A stretch of DNA of 64,000 bases from Evernia prunastri (GCA_003184365.1 NKYR01000067.1:151091-215090); one strand, 5' to 3'; counted from the first letter of the stretch, positions 44,984 to 57,068 are shown. The notes: a model not told the origin generated them from the letters alone. Numbers and translations: made by a program.

Positions 44984-46421
44984 CTCGTCGCAGTGGTATG
45001 GAGGTTGGACAATGAGCACGACTCTTTCGCTATTGCAAGTCAAGTGATTAGAAGTTTTCTCCTTGTTTTTTTTACTACTTAGAGATTCTTTCCCTTTGTA
45101 TAGTATTGACATACATATCACTGGTGGCTCATGGCAACAGTCCTACCTCTATATTCATTAAGAACCTGACCTCGGCAAACTTCTCTGTATTAAACGCACC
45201 ACACGGGGGCTGCGCGGTCATGGTGTAGAGTCTTAGGTTTTGTTTCACTTATACAATTACCAACCACTTTTAGCTCCCTTGACCGTAGCAAGATTAATAT
45301 ATAAATGTTGTGGATGTTGTTAGTAATGATATTAGGAGAGAGACCTGACCACATCACGCTGGGTGAAGCGGTGTTCGCCCTTCTTTTCCCTTTCTTTCCT
45401 TTTCTTCCGGGAGAGCATGATCTATATTGTTGATATGATTTCAATTGATCTTAACACAAAAGCTTGTCTATTCGATACGGATTTTTGGCAAGTTCAATGC
45501 AAGTACCGTAATCAGTAATACATGATTGATGATACCTATTGACTGCCAGACTGCGAGTAAATGTGTCGTTCGCCACATTCACATTTTGGCCGAGAGCTTG
45601 AGATTACTACTGTAATGACGAGTAGATCAGCAGCCTAAATTGTAAAGAAACAACGTAATTTTACACTCGATCACAAAAGTAAGTATCATGCATCCCTGCC
45701 AGACTTGCAAACACCTGGTAGTCAGCTTGTTATCATTATTATTTAAATATTGAATCAAGCACAGCGAGGGGATTATTAGATGGGTTTTGCAAAGATTCGG
45801 TAGATAGATTTATTACCTTTTTGCGTTAGAAAAGAGGGTCCACTAGATTGATTGAGGTAAGCTCATCATTACAAGACTAAAGAAGTACCCTGACAAACTA
45901 AAATCTATCTAGTCAATCGGTAGACTACCGATCGACTAGATAGACTTCATGCACTTTATGGCCAGTCATTTTATTTAGTGCCCGTGATAGTTGCCTGTTC
46001 CGGATTAAGTCTCAAGTTCAGACCACTAGTCTGCAGACAAGCTTGGTTTCATACATCGGCAGCTAGACTTCGGGCCTTGTACTGTGAAATTTATTATACG
46101 CTTTCGGGCAAAGCGCTGCATTATTTTGTGAAAGAAATTCTACCAAAATATCTACCGAATCTTTGCAAAACCCATCTATTTTGTCAACCAACATCGCCGC
46201 AGAAATGTAAGTTGAAAATTCATCAAATACCTCATTAACAAGTAATATCCTTGAAACCATGCTTGACAGCCTGACAAATTGATCCTTGCTCCTTCATTCA
46301 TCCTTGAATAATACTAAAACAGTACTCTTAAGCTCTTCCTGTCATGCCATCGAATCCAAGCGAGTTTGCTGCTCTTCTTCGACTTAACCGTTGCTGTTAA
46401 GGATTTCGCACCTCAATCAGT
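44984..46421. other. AT-rich interval with inverted repeats
   Basis: No gene. The stretch 45230-46320 is AT-rich and contains the inverted-repeat block described separately. A plus-strand frame (45978-46238) falls across the inverted repeat and is not considered a gene. Confidence 0.5.
45777..46178. repeat. MITE-like inverted-repeat block
   Basis: A 30-bp perfect inverted repeat pairs 45777-45806 (TAGATGGGTTTTGCAAAG...) with 46149-46178. Inside, 45904-45944 is a separate 41-bp near-perfect palindrome (20-bp arms with one mismatch around a single central base; arm starts TCTATCTAGTC). Size, AT-richness and terminal inverted repeats suggest a short non-autonomous DNA element, though I see no clear target-site duplication. 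It ends about 240 bp before the six-exon secreted gene. Confidence 0.6.
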
Positions 46422-47889
46422 ATGCTGCTTCATTCATGCTCACCTTCTCGTCATTCAATACTGGTCTTTATCATTCTTCTAGCTTCGCAATGCACCAGTT
46501 TCATTATACATCCCAATTGTTGGGAAATCTCCGTCAATCAACGAAGTGAGATATACAGTAGTCCTTGATTTCGTCATGCTGTAGTCGAACTGATTGTCCT
46601 CGCAGCCATGCTTCCCACTTTGCAAACCATTGTCGCTGGTGCGAAGCACCTCGCATCGAGGGTCGCAACACAGGATATTGGCAACTGGATGGACAGACCT
46701 TCCATCCAAGCCACATACAACAGGAATTCCGTACCGGGTAACGACCAAATGACACAGGTGGAAGGTGGGTCGGCTATTGTTCTATTTACTGTATCCCTCA
46801 CATACACCAGATATTCAAAGCAAACGTTTTTCTTCTTGAGCCCTTCGTCATCTTTCGAGCCTGTGAATCTGAGCTGCTAACCTGATTTAAACATAGCTTG
46901 GCTTCAGACAGCCAACAACTTCGACTGGAGTACTGGCCCAGCCGTGAATCATAAGCAAAAGCGTGCCGTGCCTGATGGCGGCATCCTCATCAACTGCCAG
47001 CCTGAACAGCTTAAGATGACGCTCATCAGCGACTACCCGAACGGAATATATTATGACCTACCTCTAAGCCAGTACGTATTGAAAACACCAGCCTTGGACG
47101 CATGTAGGGGCACCGTCATTGGGGACAAGCCCATTCTACTAGTAGAGAAGAGCACCGTAGGTCAGAATACGTTTTACACAATCTTTGTATGCGCAGAGGC
47201 AAAAAACACCGTTTTTCGGGGCCCCCTCACCGTTTTCAGCGTTCTCCAAGGATTGGCAGACATAATGGCCAACACAATGTGGCGAGAGCAGCTCCAAAAT
47301 TCAGGTATGTTGTAAGAATGGTGTGTAGATTGCTTGAATTATTCTATCTCAGAACTTCCCTGGGGCATGTCTTTAACCCCATAGAAATTTGGTGAAACAT
47401 GGCTGAGAACCCAATCTTGACAGTGCGAGGGTTCACGTGGAATATTGGTCCGAGCTTTTCGATCAAGAACTTGTTCATGATGGACGGCTTCTTTGTTGCA
47501 GCCCTGCTGGCGATAGCGCAGCAGTCGCGATCCTACCTGGCATATAACCCTTTCGCGCCGGGAGCGACGGACCTGTGGAATGCCTGCTTCCAATCGGGGG
47601 GGCAATTTTGGGACAATCCAGGTAAGTCTTACCTCTGCACTCTTACGGGCGCAGCGTATTGATAATGTCTCGGCTGACGAGTCGCGCGTCCTCGACAGGC
47701 TGCATGGCTTTTTGGGTACTTGCATCCTACCTTCTTGAGAACGGTGTGCCGGTCAATTCAGATGGTGAGTCCCGCTTTCCTTCTCCGCCAAGTCTTGACA
47801 AGTACGCGAACTCACTGAGATGTTCAGGATACGTTGGAGCGGGGTGGAATGCTCCGAACCAAGTGGCTGCCGCCACGGGCACAACCTAA
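46422..47889 (+). CDS. Six-exon secreted protein, unknown function
   Basis: Exons are 46422-46545, 46606-46764, 46897-47304, 47424-47621, 47699-47764 and 47828-47889. Introns are 60, 132, 119, 77 and 63 nt, with donors GTGAGA, GTGGGT, GTATGT, GTAAGT and GTGAGT, and every one is phase 1. The product is 338 residues. Exon 1 encodes a signal peptide (MLLHSCSPSRHSILVFIILLASQC) and the mature start FIIHPNCWEIS. Later parts include AWLQTANNFDWSTGPAV, ILINCQPEQLKMTLIS, NTFYTIFVCAEAKNT and SYLAYNPFAPGATDLW. Spaced cysteines (NCW, NCQ, DACRG, FVCAEA, NACFQ, GCMAF) suggest disulphides. The general order (helix, central aromatic part, FVC strand) recalls secreted M35-like metalloproteases, but no HExxH zinc motif is present, so a protease role is not supported. 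The first exon and the last two are too short to notice in isolation; they were placed from splice sites and phase. Confidence 0.72.
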
Positions 47890-50800
47890 GAAGGGACTTC
47901 AGATGGATAATGGAAAGCGGCACCTTTCCAACATGACAAAGGGAAGGCACCAGGTCTGCACGGGGGTCGCACGATAGCTCATTCGTAAGTTGAGCAATCA
48001 TACTTTTTCACAAATTGTCGCAATACATCGAGTACGCCTAAGAAGCTCAAGCACGCTTACACTTCGACGGCAGCTTTGGATAACTTGCTTAAATGACTAA
48101 GCATTGCCGCCAAAGACGGACAATAAATACCCAGCTATCTTTTTGCATCGCTCCATCTTAGACTCAGTCGATCGAGAGCGTCACCTACGCTCGAGTACGC
48201 CATACTAAATCACATTGTTTTTGCCTTGCGTCTTTGGAGTAGGCATCCGTAGGCTTTTGAACAGAAAGCATCTCATCTACTCATGATGCTTTTGAAATGC
48301 GAGGTCGAAGGGAATTATACCGATGATCCGTTTTTAGAAGATTTGTTCTTCGTCTAGGTCTCGAGGTCAAAGTCTTCAGCTTTGCTGGTCGGAAGCGCGA
48401 TGAATTTACAATATCTCAAGCAGATCTGAATCGATGAAATATCTCGATTTGGGTGAAGTATTGTTGTAGTCTGTGAAGATGCAGGGGTCTTTTTCTTTTC
48501 TTTTTTATCAGTTGGTTCATGAGGAATTCTTTGATTCGGACTTCCACCGTGAATAATGAGGTAGTTCAACAAGAAATATTCAAAGTGGTGTTTTCAGTGG
48601 ATTGAAGATTGAAGGATGAGGAACGATGGCGAACCTACAGAGGTATCGATGCTATCTTCGCATTGTCACGTGTTTATGGGACAACATCTTGCCTCTAATG
48701 TGCTCAAAGCCTCAAGGCTGTAAGGCTTTGGCTACGTGTCCTCTTTCATCCCGTGGAGTCCGCGATGAGTCGTGCACCACCGGAAATTTGGGGACGATTT
48801 CCTTTCTTCTCCTTTTGCAGACTCACAACCTTACATAGCAACGCCAATCAAATGCATCAGAATACACAAAACCGGGGGTACCTTCATCATGGAGGCCATC
48901 TTAGTACAGATCTGCACTTGAAGCGGTGAGTGCGGGAACCTAGAGGCAAGCAGTAAGTCACAGTTCACCCTCACTTGCTCAACGTGGCAGCGATGCTCTA
49001 ATTACGCATTCTCAGACGACCCACGTGCACCGAAAAGCTGGCACATACAAGGGCGGATACGAAGAAGGAATCCCCCTAGCCGACGTACCGCCCAGCAATC
49101 CGTCCCAGATTCAGAACATGGGCAAGAAGCGAGGTTCGTCGCGAAGGCAATAGTATGAGCATGCCAACAAATGAAGAAAAGGGGGAAATAAAAGGATCCT
49201 CCTCTATTGGTGGCGATATGTGGGCTTTGTTCTATAGGGAGCTGCATGATGATAGTCATAATAGGTAGCTGATCAATTATATTACGAATGTGGTCATTGT
49301 GCGAGAAGGGAGAATTGTTGGCGGTGTTAGAGGCGGATAGCGAGTGGAGGTTGCGGCAATGGGCGGATGCTGGGCGCTTGTTAATAGTCGGTTCTCGTTG
49401 GGTTGTATGTCACATTTTTTGTTACATGAAGAGGAGAAGGAGTTTCAGATGCCAATATCTAGATATGTACGCCCAAGACCAATAAAAGAAAATACGCATT
49501 TTCTTCTCTCATGCATCTCCAAAACATCCATTGCCATCAGACTTGTACTGCTGATTGAATCGACAGTGCTTCCCCTTCTCCTTCTCCTGACATTCTGTCT
49601 TGAAGGCTCGAGAGGGGTCGTGAATGTTGTTGAGGGTCTGCGTATGTTGTCAATTGGCCTCGAGGATCATCTGACGTCCTTTTTCCGCCGTGATTGAAGG
49701 TATGTTTGCCCAAATCTGGACGTATAATATATTTTTCGGAGGGACATTGAAAGACAGAGAATCGTACGATGATCCTGATCCAGAACGATCCTTGTTGAGT
49801 CTTTTGTCTCTCTGGGAACCTCGATATGGGCAGTATATTCTGAAATCTGATTGATGTCCATCATGCCCCGCCAATCATCGGAAAGTGAAGTCCGGTCCCA
49901 TTGGTATTTGATCCAGACACTCCAAAGCCCCCAGCACCAATCCATGACGTGGGAAAATCACTTCCTCCTGCTCCGCGTCCTGAGTGGCTGGAAAGTGGCG
50001 AAACTGCGCACACATACATCGTGTGCACTGGTCGTCGTTTGCGAGATCCGAATCGATCATGGTACAATTTGGTCGGTCGGACCGTGACCCAGAGTTATTG
50101 TTAAAGCGTTCTTGAGAACAGCAGGATCCCAACCCGAACGTATGTACTCAGGTGCATCGCTGATACGTGACGACAGCCAGGCTGGCTAGGAAGGGTTATG
50201 CTGGTATCGACTGGACATGTTTCGGAGGTTGCGGAGGTTGAGCGACCCAGAACGGCAAAGCTACCATCTCCTGGGGCACTGTCGAAAAAGAAAAGTAGAG
50301 TCTTTCGAACTCACCCTTCGCGACATGCCTCCCTGGCTGTTTCATCATCTCCTTTGTGAACATTGAGAGAGCTCTCTGCTCCAGCCCAAAGCCCACTGCT
50401 TTCGTGTTCCAAATGCCATCTAAGTTGCATTCTTCCGCAATCCGCCCTGCTCCTTGTCTTCCGCTTGCCCATCTTCAGCTTCCCGGTCGAGCCAGAAGTC
50501 GAGACGTCAAATCTGGGGTCTTGTCGTAATGGAATTCGCTGTGATGTCGGCGGAGTGGATCATGGCGATCAAGAAACAGAAAGTTACTATATCTATATAT
50601 TGTGGTCATAGGAGGAGATTGGTTGCTGAAGTTCAACCTTCAGCGAGACGAATGAAGGTTTCATCTTCTTTGAAGCCATCTACATAGGCTTCATAGTCGA
50701 TCTGGTGATAGCAATACTGACTATAAGTTCATGTAAGATAGACTGCGTCAAGTCTCTGGCTGGTGTAAGGCGTTACATAGCGGTTGCAATTGCTGGATTG

Positions 50801-51998
50801 CTGCATCGGACAGCCGTGACCAGCAGTGAGGTCCACGTATATACTGATTGGGAGGTGATAACCACGGTTGCAACCACGAGAAATTGCCTCCATTTGCATA
50901 GCAAGCAACAATTCACTGTCTCTCTTTCCTTTCGCTGCCGCCGTTTCTGGAACTGAAGCCATGGTGATGGATGCGATGGGGTTGAAGGAGTGCGTGTGGG
51001 TTGTTGAATGGAGGATGTTGTGCGTTTTCCACAAATGTCGATGGCAACACAATTCCGAACGATAAGGTTGAACTGTCTTGAGGCTGGTAGTGGCTCAGAG
51101 CGTGCTAATTGGCGTCTTTGGAGCTTCTCTGCGGTTATGTGTGAGAGGAATCCTTGCGGAGTCTCCGTTCTAAGAAGCCTGAAGAAGCGTCCGAGACGAC
51201 ACCGTCTGAGACTCGTTGAAGACTGGTTTCGACGAACTGGTCGCGAGCAGCCTGAAGGATACAGGCAAACAGATGTCATATGGTCTTGAGACGGGTAGGC
51301 TTTTGTGGAAAAGTGATAGATAAGTAAAGAGTGAAGTGGATGAAGGTGACCACATTCATTATGAAGAGTACGGCATGAGGGAGCTCTCCACGATGCAAAT
51401 CTGTCGAGGCAGGTTGTGCGTTGTCGGTGTGGACTCCAGGAAGCTCATTGCTATCCATCTGTGCTCCTTGGACCAAGACTGGGCTGGAGCTTGTCTCGTC
51501 GTCACTACCAACGCTGGGCGAGCTGATCCTTGAGGTTCTGTACAGACACAGACATATCGTCGGACTCGACAAACTCCTCGATATGGGTTGTCGACAAAGC
51601 TGAGCTAGCGACAACCTTCTCACGTTTTCGAGTATCGAGGCTTGTAGGTATATATTATATTGACTGGAGGCCGAGCTCAATGTCTGCTCAGTGATTGTGA
51701 GCAACAAAGCGACGATTAGAAGTCGACAGACTGCACCGTACCAGAAGCTACATTCCCTTGACCATGAGCGTATTCGCGCCACATCTTCCATGTTTTGTGA
51801 CCTTGTCAAACAGTCACACCACCGATGATAGCGGCAATGAGACCAAAGAGCGTATGTTGTTTTGGTATCTTGATGGATGGAAGAAAGAAAGATGGGCCAA
51901 GCAGCATGTATGGATCGCTGCCATCTGCCGTCTGGCTGTATTGCATCCGAGGAATGCATTGTACTGTGCTTCGGTCTGCCTCTTCTGCTGCTTTCCAT

Positions 51999-52590
51999 TC
52001 AGACTCTCGCCCCTTCTTCTGCCGCCTGGAACCACATTCTGGCTCCACCTCCCACTCCCAGTGCTCTTGCAGCAGTCCATCGGGCAATGCGCTCTCCCGC
52101 ATGGACGATATCCCTTCGCACCTCCTCATCGCTCTCAGACACGATGGGCGACACCACGTTGCGTATCTCTCGGTCTCCTCTCTTGTACGCCTCTGGGTTG
52201 GGATTTTCCCAGGCGTTGACGTCGGATAGGTAGAGTGAGAGAGATGTGTTTGGCAATGCGATCGGCGAATTCCTTTCCGAAGACTGCACATGGCTTGCAG
52301 GTCCGAGTGCCTAGATACAACGGTGAGCCTTTTTAGGCTGGTGTTTTCCAGGATGGGTGCTAGTTTCCAAGGCCAGATGACTTTGACTAGATGGTGTTTG
52401 CAGGCGTCGTGCTGTGCTTTTGCAAATCTCTCATCGCTCCATCTCATGGAAAGAGAAGTCAGCCCCTTAAGACAAAACAAAGCGTTCCTTTGAGTGCGAA
52501 GCATATCCGAGCTGCACATCTCGACATCCTTTAACCAGCGTCTTCTTTCCGCAGAGTTGAGGTATCTGCGGAAGAACGCTTTCGCCTATT
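51999..52590 (-). pseudogene. Probable decayed gene fragment
   Basis: Three reading frames each carry a stretch of protein-like sequence in succession on the minus strand. First comes KVIWPWKLAPILENTSLKRL with VVSRHSDLQAM, then KEFADRIAKHISL, then DVNAWENPNPEAYKRGDRE with VVSPIVSESDEEVRRDI. No good splice sites join them, so the order implies at least two frameshifts in a former gene. The family is not recognised. The case rests only on composition and continuity of sense, so I keep it low. Confidence 0.3.
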
Positions 52591-53204
52591 GCAGCCCCCA
52601 TCGATCGGACACCAGCCTCGCCTGCACACGATCGTAGCAGGGGATTCGTTGCTTGTCGCCAAAGGTATGGGTATATATGATATATGTATGTAGGAGGGTG
52701 TTAACCGCTAAAAAGGATTATAAAAAGAAATAAGTATGGCACCATGAGTCCGAACTGGATTGCAGTCATGGAGGGGACTTCGTGGACATATGAGGTAGGC
52801 ATGAAAAGAAAGTGGTGTCAATGACCTGAAACGCGGGCGATTGTAGAGGTATATAGTCGAATAGGCTGTAAGGATATGTGGATACTTTTGCAGTACCACA
52901 AAGGATCCTGTCCAGCAGGTGCTTTGAGAATGTATTTTGGAAAGTAGGAAAGAGAATGGAAAGGAAGGTCCTTTTATAGCCCTCGATGAACCTGTTGTGT
53001 GAATTGCTTCTACGAATAAATCTAACTCTAAGAGAAATGAATAAATCTAAACTAATGAATCTAACACTAAGACTACTCTATGTCACGCAAAGGATCTAGT
53101 CGAACCAACCATAGCTGTCAAAGCCGGAATAAACAATCTTCACATAATCAAACTAGGAATTAGACACAGCCATCACTTTTCTTCGTCATGTGTTCACATG
53201 ACTA

Positions 53205-53430
53205 TACTTGATTCACGCCGGCTGGTCTTCCTTGTCTTTGCAGTGTTAGGCATAGCTCTATTGTCCTACTACTACACAAAATAGAGAGTATACGTGTTTC
53301 TCTGTCACTATGATCGATTTAGTGCATTATTTCCTTTTTTTGCTATGCTATATTCAGTGCGTTTCTTTTACCACTATGCTTAATTCACGTTGGCAGGACT
53401 TCCCTATTTTCACAGTGTTGATTATCTGCG
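53205..53430. repeat. Degenerate two-copy repeat
   Basis: The phrase TTGATTCACGCCGGCTGGTCTTCCTTGTC with CAGTGTTAGG (about 53208-53250) recurs in altered form as TTAATTCACGTTGGCAGGACTTCCCTATT with CAGTGTTGAT (about 53382-53425), a spacing of about 174 bp. Many differences are C-to-T or G-to-A, as RIP would leave. Confidence 0.5.
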
Positions 53431-54006
53431 AGAAATGAAGGATAGCCAGGTGCCCCGACTTAACACAAAGAATAGTCTACTTCATTATGTTCTCTACTTC
53501 ACTATTCTTCACTCTGGCTAGACAAGTCTGTCTTCATTACTTGAGCATCACATCAAGTTTTCTTACCACCGCATAAAGTGAAGGATGTGGAGAGAGTGCA
53601 TCAGATTTCTTCTTCAAATCACTCAGATCTTTCAAACAATCATGTATCTACCTCCTGATGAACTGTGTGTTGAAAAATCTTGTTCTCCACGTATTTAAGC
53701 ACCCAACCCCTGTCGTACCCTGCAGCCCAATGATCAAAGTGTCTCGCAATAGGAATGTAATACAGAAGCTTGGCTTATAAAGGCCATGGACTGTCTTGGG
53801 AAATTGCTAAAGATGCACAAACATGCCCTAGTCATCGAGGTAAAGTGGGAACTCCACTCTAGATGCTAGGCAACTCCATTTCGTTCAACTTGGATATTCA
53901 TAACTTCGAAACAGGCACCTATGACTGGATGGTATAGTACTGTTAGACGCTCAAAGGCCCTGGTGCCTACCTAAGAAAGAATCGGTGTACCTCCCTCCTT
54001 CAAACC

Positions 54007-54778
54007 TTACTGCTGAAGCCCTAGGCGATTCACTGCCGCATAGCTCGGCGGTTCCACATCCAACAAATCCTCCTCCTCGTTACCCACGCTACTCTCAGAT
54101 CTCGAATCCTCTTCAACGTTCTGCACCAGGATGATGTTGCACGTGTGATACGGCTTTTCCTCCAGAGGGCCGACAGCATGTAAGCGCCTTGTCAGAGAGA
54201 CCAAACAAATCAGTAGGTTTCTTGGGGTCCTTCTAAGCACCGATCACCTACCAGCCTTGCCACTCGCTGCCTTTGTTCAACAGGCACAGCAGGAAAGCCT
54301 GCCGTTGTGCACCCAGACTCAGTATGGACGCCGACGTACTGGGTCCCGGCTCCGAGAGCGGTATCCCGCCTGCGTGGGGGCCCATTACGTGCCAGAGAGC
54401 ATGGCGTCCTGGAAGATGTGTTAGTTGTCGCCGGGGTAGAGATCTTGCTGGCCCCGTAGATTTTTACCTGGCAGTGGATCACGGCAGGCGCTGACGCATC
54501 TGCATAGCTGCAGGAGTCTGGCTTCCATCGCTGAAGCAAGAGTTGCTTAGATGTTGGAGTATGATTCGGTGTTAAGACTGCTATCCACATTATCTGTGAT
54601 TCGGAGGCGCATGCTCTCCAAATCTTTTTCAAATGGAAGTCTTCGATCGGCGAAATGTTGGAGCAACAGGGGCGCCATGACATTCATGTAACCCGCCGCT
54701 ACCAAAGATAGCCTGAGAAGTACAGGCACCCACTGCGTAATTCGTAAGGTCGACAGCATTCAGACGTGGCTTGGACAT
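54007..54778 (-). pseudogene. Decayed gene next to the transposon block
   Basis: Starting at ATG 54778 (MSKPRLNAVDLTNYAVGACTS) the protein sense continues only by changing frame. After CHGAPVAPTF the frame moves to ADRRLPFEKDLESMRLRITD, then to SKQLLLQRWK. Further on, GRHALWHVMGPHAGGIPL and ILSLGAQRQAFLLCLLNKGSEWQGW lead through a plausible intron (GTAGGT at about 54213, acceptor ACAAG at about 54191) into RLHAVGPLEEKPYHTCNII and an acidic end PPSYAAVNRLGLQQ. Another GT-AG intron fits between LPG and RHALW. At least two single-base frameshifts remain, so it is a recent pseudogene or contains sequence errors. Function not recognised. It directly abuts the RIP-affected copia remnant. Confidence 0.6.
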
Positions 54779-54922
54779 GATGTTGTTCTGTTTGCGCAGC
54801 AAGCACAGCCCACGCCTGGTACTCGTTGTCACCTATTAATGCAACACACCTACTAATGCAATACCCTAATATCCGATAGATCCGGGGGGAAGGGGTGTCA
54901 CCCCTAAAAGCCTCCCTAAACC

Positions 54923-55245
54923 TGTTGGAAATATATGCCTCAGCTAGTCAGAAAAGGTAGATAACTAAGCGAATATGATAATAGGGCTAGGGTAACTCCG
55001 CAGGAATCGACTAGTGAGGAAGAATATAGTGGGCACATCTATTATTGAGCATAGCTAAGAATCTACCTAAGAGAGGAGATAGACATATTTGTATCCATCA
55101 GATGCAGGAGATTACACCCTTCCACCACATATAACATAACGCAATTCGGTGAGATCGTTCTCTTCCGATAATTCCAGCTAATTCCGATATCTTACTCGAT
55201 GTGGAATAATTACTCTATATATGTCAAGTCATTATATTTTCAACA
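54923..55245 (-). repeat. LTR of the copia-like remnant
   Basis: A 323-bp segment with imperfect terminal inverted repeats: TGTTGGAAATAT at 54923 and ATATTTTCAACA ending at 55245. In the element's minus orientation it is the 3' LTR, followed inward by the polypurine tract. No matching second LTR is present in the window. Confidence 0.7.
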
Positions 55246-55785
55246 CTCTCTCTTTATTAGTCACTGAGAATAGAGAAATACACATTAAAAAATAAATGTA
55301 ATTTTCTAAGTTATCTTCAAAACGATATATGCTTAGAACGAATTAAAAGAATAACTTTAGCGAGTGTTTATAAGCTTCTTATTCGATTTCTTTTTATCAA
55401 ATCTTTTGAAAGACTATTTGATAGTCTCTCTGAAGATCTCTTTCGATAAGTAATCGTACATTTCTAACAATTCTCGACATTATTCAAAAGACTTTAATAT
55501 CAACGACTTTATGAGAATATCAGTCGTCATTTGATTAGTTAAAACGTACTGAATATCAACTATCTTTATCTTTCACTAATTGACGAATATAGTAATATTA
55601 TACGTCAATATGTTTGATTCTTTAATGATACTTAGAATTTTTAATCAAATCAATATTTCTTTTGTTAGTATTAAGCAGTCGAATAAGATCATCATTATAA
55701 CTTCTAAATCGTAATCTCTATAGTCATTATATAATTTATACGATTATCTTATTATTCTTCGCTAAAGTAACGTACTTCGTCTCGA

Positions 55786-56048
55786 TGTCAAGGAACGAGG
55801 CTAGGCTAGGACTACCACTTGGTATACTTGGTCTGGTAGGGTCAGGTCTATTTACAAGACGAAAGACGAAGAAGGAAAACAGGAAGTGGGCGACCAGCGC
55901 CCCTATATGGGAACAGATGACACGCTAGACTAGCTTATCGCATCTATCGCATAGATGCTCGCATCCAACTGTTGGAATGAGGTCCTAGCGACCCTTGGCT
56001 GACTGGGCTAGATCGGGGCTAGGGTAGGGCTGACTTCACACCGTGACA
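55786..56048 (-). repeat. LTR copy 1 of nested element
   Basis: 263 bp, starts TGTCAAGGAACGAGG and ends CACACCGTGACA. It matches the other LTR base for base as far as I can read, offset by exactly 1020 bp. Confidence 0.9.
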
Positions 56049-56450
56049 GTAGGTCCCCCTTCGAAGGCTGAGCTCCTGCGAAGCGACAAAGAAAATGGTT
56101 CGGCGTAGACTGAGGTATTGGGTGTGAGACGGGGCTTGGCGTAGGCGAGACGTGACGAGGCGTAGGCTGGGTACTAGGCGAGGCATAGGCGAGGCGAGGA
56201 ACTTAGATGTAGGCGAGACGTGGCGAGGCGTGGATCGAGGACTAGGTGAGATATGAACGAGACATGGGCTAGACGTGGAGCGGGCGTAGACGGGGAATTT
56301 ATACTGGGTAGGAACTAGGCTGGACATAGGCGAGGCATAGGTATGGCGAGGCGTGGCGAGACGTAGGCTGGAGACTGGAATGGAAGACTAGGCTGGGCGT
56401 AGGCTAGGCGTGAACGTGGGACTGGGCGAGGAGTATAGGGAGCGAAGGCG
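56049..56450. repeat. Degenerate AGGCGAGGCRT low-complexity array
   Basis: Many imperfect copies of short phrases such as TAGGCGAGGC, GAGACGTGGCGAGGCGTGG and TAGGCTGGG fill this part of the nested element. It may be the 3' untranslated part of the element or a minisatellite that broke assembly. No protein sense is seen. Confidence 0.6.
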
Positions 56451-56457
56451 GGACGAN

Positions 56458-56750
56458 ATGTCGGGGAGTTTTTCGGATTTGTATACAACTGAGGCTATGG
56501 CAGGAGACGGGACGGGGTTAGCAGGTGGTTGATTCACCTGCATTGACTGAAAGAGGGCAGCCAACGTTGCGAGGGTCGAGGGGTCTAACATGGGAGCAGG
56601 GGACGGGGTCGATTTGGACGAGGTAGGGGTATCGGTGGTGTTATTGTCCACCCGTTGTTGCAACGAGTCGAGGTGATCAAGAACCTCTTGGGGGTTGGTA
56701 GCCACTTGCTGCATAAAGGCTTGAATGCGATCTTGGTCGGCCGAGGACAT
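56458..56750 (-). CDS. Gag N-terminus of nested element (partial)
   Basis: A frame from ATG 56750 (MSSADQDRIQAFMQQVATNP) runs about 97 codons to the N at 56457. It has a helical start, then a Thr/Ser/Pro linker, then STLATLAALFQSMQV. This fits the N-terminal part of a fungal LTR-element Gag (the capsid-forming protein). Past the N, sequence 56049-56450 is a low-complexity GGCG/TAGGC repeat region and does not continue a Gag domain. Confidence 0.6.
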
Positions 56751-56805
56751 GGTGCAGGACTAGGAGTAGCACATGAGAGTGCTATAGATAGTAGGTCTTT
56801 CGTAA

Positions 56806-57068
56806 TGTCAAGGAACGAGGCTAGGCTAGGACTACCACTTGGTATACTTGGTCTGGTAGGGTCAGGTCTATTTACAAGACGAAAGACGAAGAAGGAAAAC
56901 AGGAAGTGGGCGACCAGCGCCCCTATATGGGAACAGATGACACGCTAGACTAGCTTATCGCATCTATCGCATAGATGCTCGCATCCAACTGTTGGAATGA
57001 GGTCCTAGCGACCCTTGGCTGACTGGGCTAGATCGGGGCTAGGGTAGGGCTGACTTCACACCGTGACA
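56806..57068 (-). repeat. LTR copy 2 of nested element
   Basis: 263 bp, same ends as copy 1. In the element's minus orientation this is the 5' LTR, and the gag start codon (56750) lies 56 bp inside it. It is followed by the second CTCGA target copy. Confidence 0.9.

Larger units (their letters stand above)
47890..54006. other. Long gene-poor interval
   Basis: No gene can be supported over about 6 kb. Possible traces: a small plus-strand exon near 49016-49153 after an acceptor-like TTCTCAG (reading YKGGYEEGIPLADVPP); a minus-strand frame start at 50960 (MASVPETAAAKGKRDSE); and a patch of broken minus-strand coding texture at 51276-52600, listed separately. From 52980 to 54000 the DNA is AT-rich with degenerate short repeats. 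Confidence 0.4.
55786..57068 (-). mobile_element. Nested LTR retrotransposon, internally truncated
   Basis: Two apparently identical 263-bp LTRs (55786-56048 and 56806-57068; TGTCA...TGACA) enclose a 757-bp interior. The 5-bp target duplication CTCGA lies at 55781-55785 and 57069-57073. On the minus strand the interior starts with a gag-like frame, and the far end has a purine tract (GAAGGGGGA) just before the LTR at 56048. The pol region is absent and a single N sits at 56457, so the internal part may have been lost in assembly rather than in the genome. The element is of normal GC content, unlike its host DNA, and was inserted into the copia RNase H region. Confidence 0.85.

Noticed and set aside
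46897..47889. M35-like metalloprotease identity for the six-exon secreted protein
   Set aside because: The layout is only vaguely similar and no HExxH zinc motif exists.
49016..49153. Possible small plus-strand exon reading YKGGYEEGIPLADVPP
   Set aside because: It follows a good acceptor-like site, but no matching upstream exon in the right phase could be found.
50773..51279. Minus-strand frames near MASVPETAAAKGKRDSE
   Set aside because: Short and without support from splice sites or known motifs.
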